A model generated the notes under the pieces. It made no database searches and was not told the DNA's origin. It saw only the letters and a list, made by a program, of their open reading frames with translations. Positions 4,547 to 6,551 of a stretch of 6,551 nucleotides of DNA are shown piece by piece (within the stretch, counting starts at the first letter, position 1; the number at the start of each line of letters is the position of its first letter). The translations under genes were made by a program, and so were the position numbers. The DNA comes from Candidatus Thorarchaeota archaeon MP8T_1 (GTDB taxonomy: Archaea; Asgardarchaeota; Thorarchaeia; Thorarchaeales; Thorarchaeaceae), in assembly GCA_002825465.1 (NCBI GenBank), contig PJER01000112.1:1-6551 (forward strand). The letters run 5' to 3'.

Positions 4547-6551
4547 TCACTTCTCGGAGTCATTCAGTCCAAGACTCTTAATGAGTTCCTCGACAAGTTC
4601 TCTCGATAGATGACGAGCCTGTTCAATGATCATATCGATCTCATGAGCGGGTACTCCCTTCTTAATTAGGTCTGATCGGAGTTCTTCAATCTCGAAGGCA
4701 CTCAACTTCTCACTTCGGACAATCTTTTCTTCTGTAGGAGTTTCCTCTTCTTCTTCTGGTTCTAGGATCTCAGTTTCGATCTCTTCCTCTTCCTCAACTA
4801 AGAATACTCGCTCTTCCTCTTCTTTCTCTTCCTCTGAGATAACCTCTTCCTCTTCATCAGGAGCTGAGATCTTTCTTGATGCTTGAAGAGCTACATCTTC
4901 TAGGACCTCTTCTACAGTTTTGCCATCACGGCGAGCTGCACGAATTGCTTCTTGAACGATAACCTCTTTCACAAAGGCTGCCTGCTCACTCATCTTCATC
5001 TTTGAGATGTCTGCATTGAACTCGTCAAGTTCATCTTGATTAAGATTAGTCAGTATTGATAACTGGATGAGGAGTTCTCTAATTTCTGGTACTTCTATTG
5101 GAACCGAGGCCTCTGGCATCTCATCTGCTGCTCGAGTTATCTCGAATTTCTGATAGGTATCATTGAACAATTCAGCAATCAATTGCTGCCTACTCTTGGC
5201 ATCATCGACTGGCTTTGGAATCTTACCCTTCTTCAGTTTCTTAATCTGACTATTGATCTGTCGTAATCTCTTTGGAATACTGAAGTGTCTGGTCCACGCC
5301 ACTGCCAACAGGATTAAGAACAAAAAGGTTGGAGTTGCGTAGGAGATTACATTTCTCATCGTAATTTGTGATTCAGTTGGAATTATTTCAACTGATAGTA
5401 ACAGGTCTTTTCCATCGAAATTCTCAAGACTGAAGGAAATCTCAATATAGATAATATCAGTGTCAATTGTTACCGGTATCAATGGTGCATCGACAGTTAT
5501 TCTGAGTAGATATACTCCTGGGCTCGAAGTTGTGATATTCTCTATATGTACATTTGTCAGTTCTCTTCTAGCACTAGCAGTGAATGAAGCTCCAACAATT
5601 CCCTCACCTGATGTTCCTATCCAATTCTCTGAGAAATCAATTAAGATTTCAATAGTATCGCCATAAAACATCGATACTTGTCCATTCACTACACTCTCAC
5701 TAGAAAATACGAGAGTAGTGGGTCGTTTAATGATCTCAATTGATAATGTTAATGCATTCTGAAGTGTGTATCCTTGTCTGTGATCTAGCTCGATTTCAAT
5801 CGAAATTGTGAATGGATCATCTGGTAATGCTTGTGGAATTCCATTTGTTTCCTCGAATAGCTCTATTGAAGTTGTATCAAAGACAAATAGGTATGTTCCA
5901 TTTCCTAGGTCCAATACATCGAATTGAAATCCTGGCCCTGAAGCGCCACCAAAGACGATTCCTGTGATGGTTGCTCCCGAAAGTCCTCCCACATATCCAT
6001 CTGAATTATCAGTGTCATTGTAGAAGAAACTAATAACAATCGTATCTCCAAATGGAACGACTAAATGGTCAATTTCACTTTCAACCTGATTATCTGTAGG
6101 CGTTGAGAGAGTAACCTCAGTTGGGACTTCCTTAATATTGAGCGTTATTGTTCCACCACTCACCTGGTAGTTAGGCTTGGTAAAGTCTACTGTCAATGTA
6201 TATCTAATTCCAGAATCGAGAATTGTGGTATCGATAAGAATGGAATACCATCCACCACCTAAGTCATAGGCTTCTCCACTCACTGGTCCCCAACTATAGT
6301 CTGTTGTAGCATTGTTAATACCTCTATTGAAATAGGTATCATTATAGAAGAAAGTAACATTTCCTATCCAGCCCCAATAGATATCCCCTATGATTGGACT
6401 GATAACCTGTGTTGGGATTTTCTTTATTGTAATAGCAAGATCGACTCTGTCTTCAGCATAATTAACATCAGCTGGAATTCCATCAAATGTTACTCCCCAT
6501 GTTCCATATGATAGTCTGGATGTGTTGAAAGTAAGTTCCCATAGACCTGAT
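4547..6551 (-). CDS. Single-pass surface protein: Ig-like repeats, TM helix, Glu-rich cytoplasmic tail (N-terminus outside window)
   Basis: The frame is open from the window edge to TGA at 4547-4549, giving at least 667 residues; the true start and any signal peptide lie outside. The GTG at 6283 lies inside a repeat and is not the start. Numbering from the first full codon at 6550: residues 1-389 are beta-rich extracellular modules, each opening with an xxPTxh motif, with seven N-x-S/T sequons. Residues 401-419 (VISYATPTFLFLILLAVAW) form the membrane helix. Lys/Arg-rich residues 427-443 put the C-terminus inside the cell. Residues 445-560 are predicted helical (IRELLIQLSILTNL, FVKEVIVQEAIRAAR). 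Residues 565-609 are a linker with about 27 Glu/Asp. Residues 617-662 form a compact domain of probably three helices. I recognise the overall type as Asgard-like but know no function; it could be an adhesin, S-layer anchor or receptor. Its 3' end converges on the DUF2334 gene. Confidence 0.85.
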   Translation of the reverse strand, partial: SGLWELTFNTSRLSYGTWGVTFDGIPADVNYAEDRVDLAITIKKIPTQVISPIIGDIYWGWIGNVTFFYNDTYFNRGINNATTDYSWGPVSGEAYDLGGGWYSILIDTTILDSGIRYTLTVDFTKPNYQVSGGTITLNIKEVPTEVTLSTPTDNQVESEIDHLVVPFGDTIVISFFYNDTDNSDGYVGGLSGATITGIVFGGASGPGFQFDVLDLGNGTYLFVFDTTSIELFEETNGIPQALPDDPFTISIEIELDHRQGYTLQNALTLSIEIIKRPTTLVFSSESVVNGQVSMFYGDTIEILIDFSENWIGTSGEGIVGASFTASARRELTNVHIENITTSSPGVYLLRITVDAPLIPVTIDTDIIYIEISFSLENFDGKDLLLSVEIIPTESQITMRNVISYATPTFLFLILLAVAWTRHFSIPKRLRQINSQIKKLKKGKIPKPVDDAKSRQQLIAELFNDTYQKFEITRAADEMPEASVPIEVPEIRELLIQLSILTNLNQDELDEFNADISKMKMSEQAAFVKEVIVQEAIRAARRDGKTVEEVLEDVALQASRKISAPDEEEEVISEEEKEEEERVFLVEEEEEIETEILEPEEEEETPTEEKIVRSEKLSAFEIEELRSDLIKKGVPAHEIDMIIEQARHLSRELVEELIKSLGLNDSEK
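5384..6424 (-). repeat. Three consecutive Ig-like / beta-sandwich modules in the surface protein
   Basis: Protein-level repeats of about 97, 134 and 116 residues start at 6424, 6133 and 5731. They open with KKIPTQV, KEVPTEV and IKRPTTL and end in an alternating strand (TLNI, SIEI, SVEI). The first two share an identical FFYNDT strand and a D-L-G-x-G-x-Y turn followed by I/F-D-T-T. A further partial module lies upstream at the window edge, and IPTES follows before the membrane helix. The copies have diverged, so there is no DNA-level repetition. Confidence 0.6.

Noticed and set aside
6281..6283. GTG at 6283 as the start of the surface-protein gene
   Set aside because: The frame stays open to the window edge with the same repeat pattern, including a matching FFYNDT strand upstream, so the gene begins outside the window.

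Overview
The window looks like a piece of an archaeal chromosome of moderate to low GC. Three things point there: an HMf-type histone, a ThiI of the archaeal architecture (no rhodanese domain, internal CxxC), and GGTGA-type Shine-Dalgarno sites with T-tract termination. The large single-pass surface protein, with Ig-like repeats outside and a coiled-coil, Glu-rich tail inside, resembles proteins I associate with Asgard archaea, particularly Thorarchaeia-like lineages. That finer placement is an inference, since no Asgard-specific eukaryotic signature protein lies in the window.

Layout. Positions 1-1909 (minus strand) hold two tandem paralogous double-GNAT acetyltransferases. The second is cut off at its C-terminus by the window edge and joins the first with no spacer: the UAG stop of the upstream gene directly abuts the AUG of the downstream gene, in the same frame. 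Positions 1910-2180 are a divergent intergenic region. It holds a possible 3' remnant of a lost plus-strand gene, then a promoter-like element and a small hairpin that overlaps the ribosome binding site of thiI. Positions 2181-3371 (plus) encode ThiI, followed by T-rich tracts likely to end transcription. Positions 3509-3745 (plus) encode a histone with a TTG start and a short basic N-terminal extension. Positions 3818-4510 (plus) encode a DUF2334/NodB-like deacetylase-fold protein with no visible signal peptide. A perfect 9-bp hairpin (4516-4537) separates it from the convergent gene at 4547-6551 (minus), which encodes the surface protein and is truncated at its 5' end by the window edge.

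Functional picture. The genes do not form one obvious pathway. They combine housekeeping functions (tRNA 4-thiouridine, chromatin) with lineage-specific genes (acetyltransferase pair, putative deacetylase, surface protein). The three plus-strand genes each appear to have their own ribosome binding site and spacers of 72-137 bases, so they may be transcribed separately. The two acetyltransferases are almost certainly co-transcribed and translationally coupled. I find no CRISPR array, tRNA, rRNA, insertion sequence or obvious defence system. The observations most worth following up are the same-frame GNAT tandem, the receptor-like surface protein with its cytoplasmic tail, and the tailed histone.
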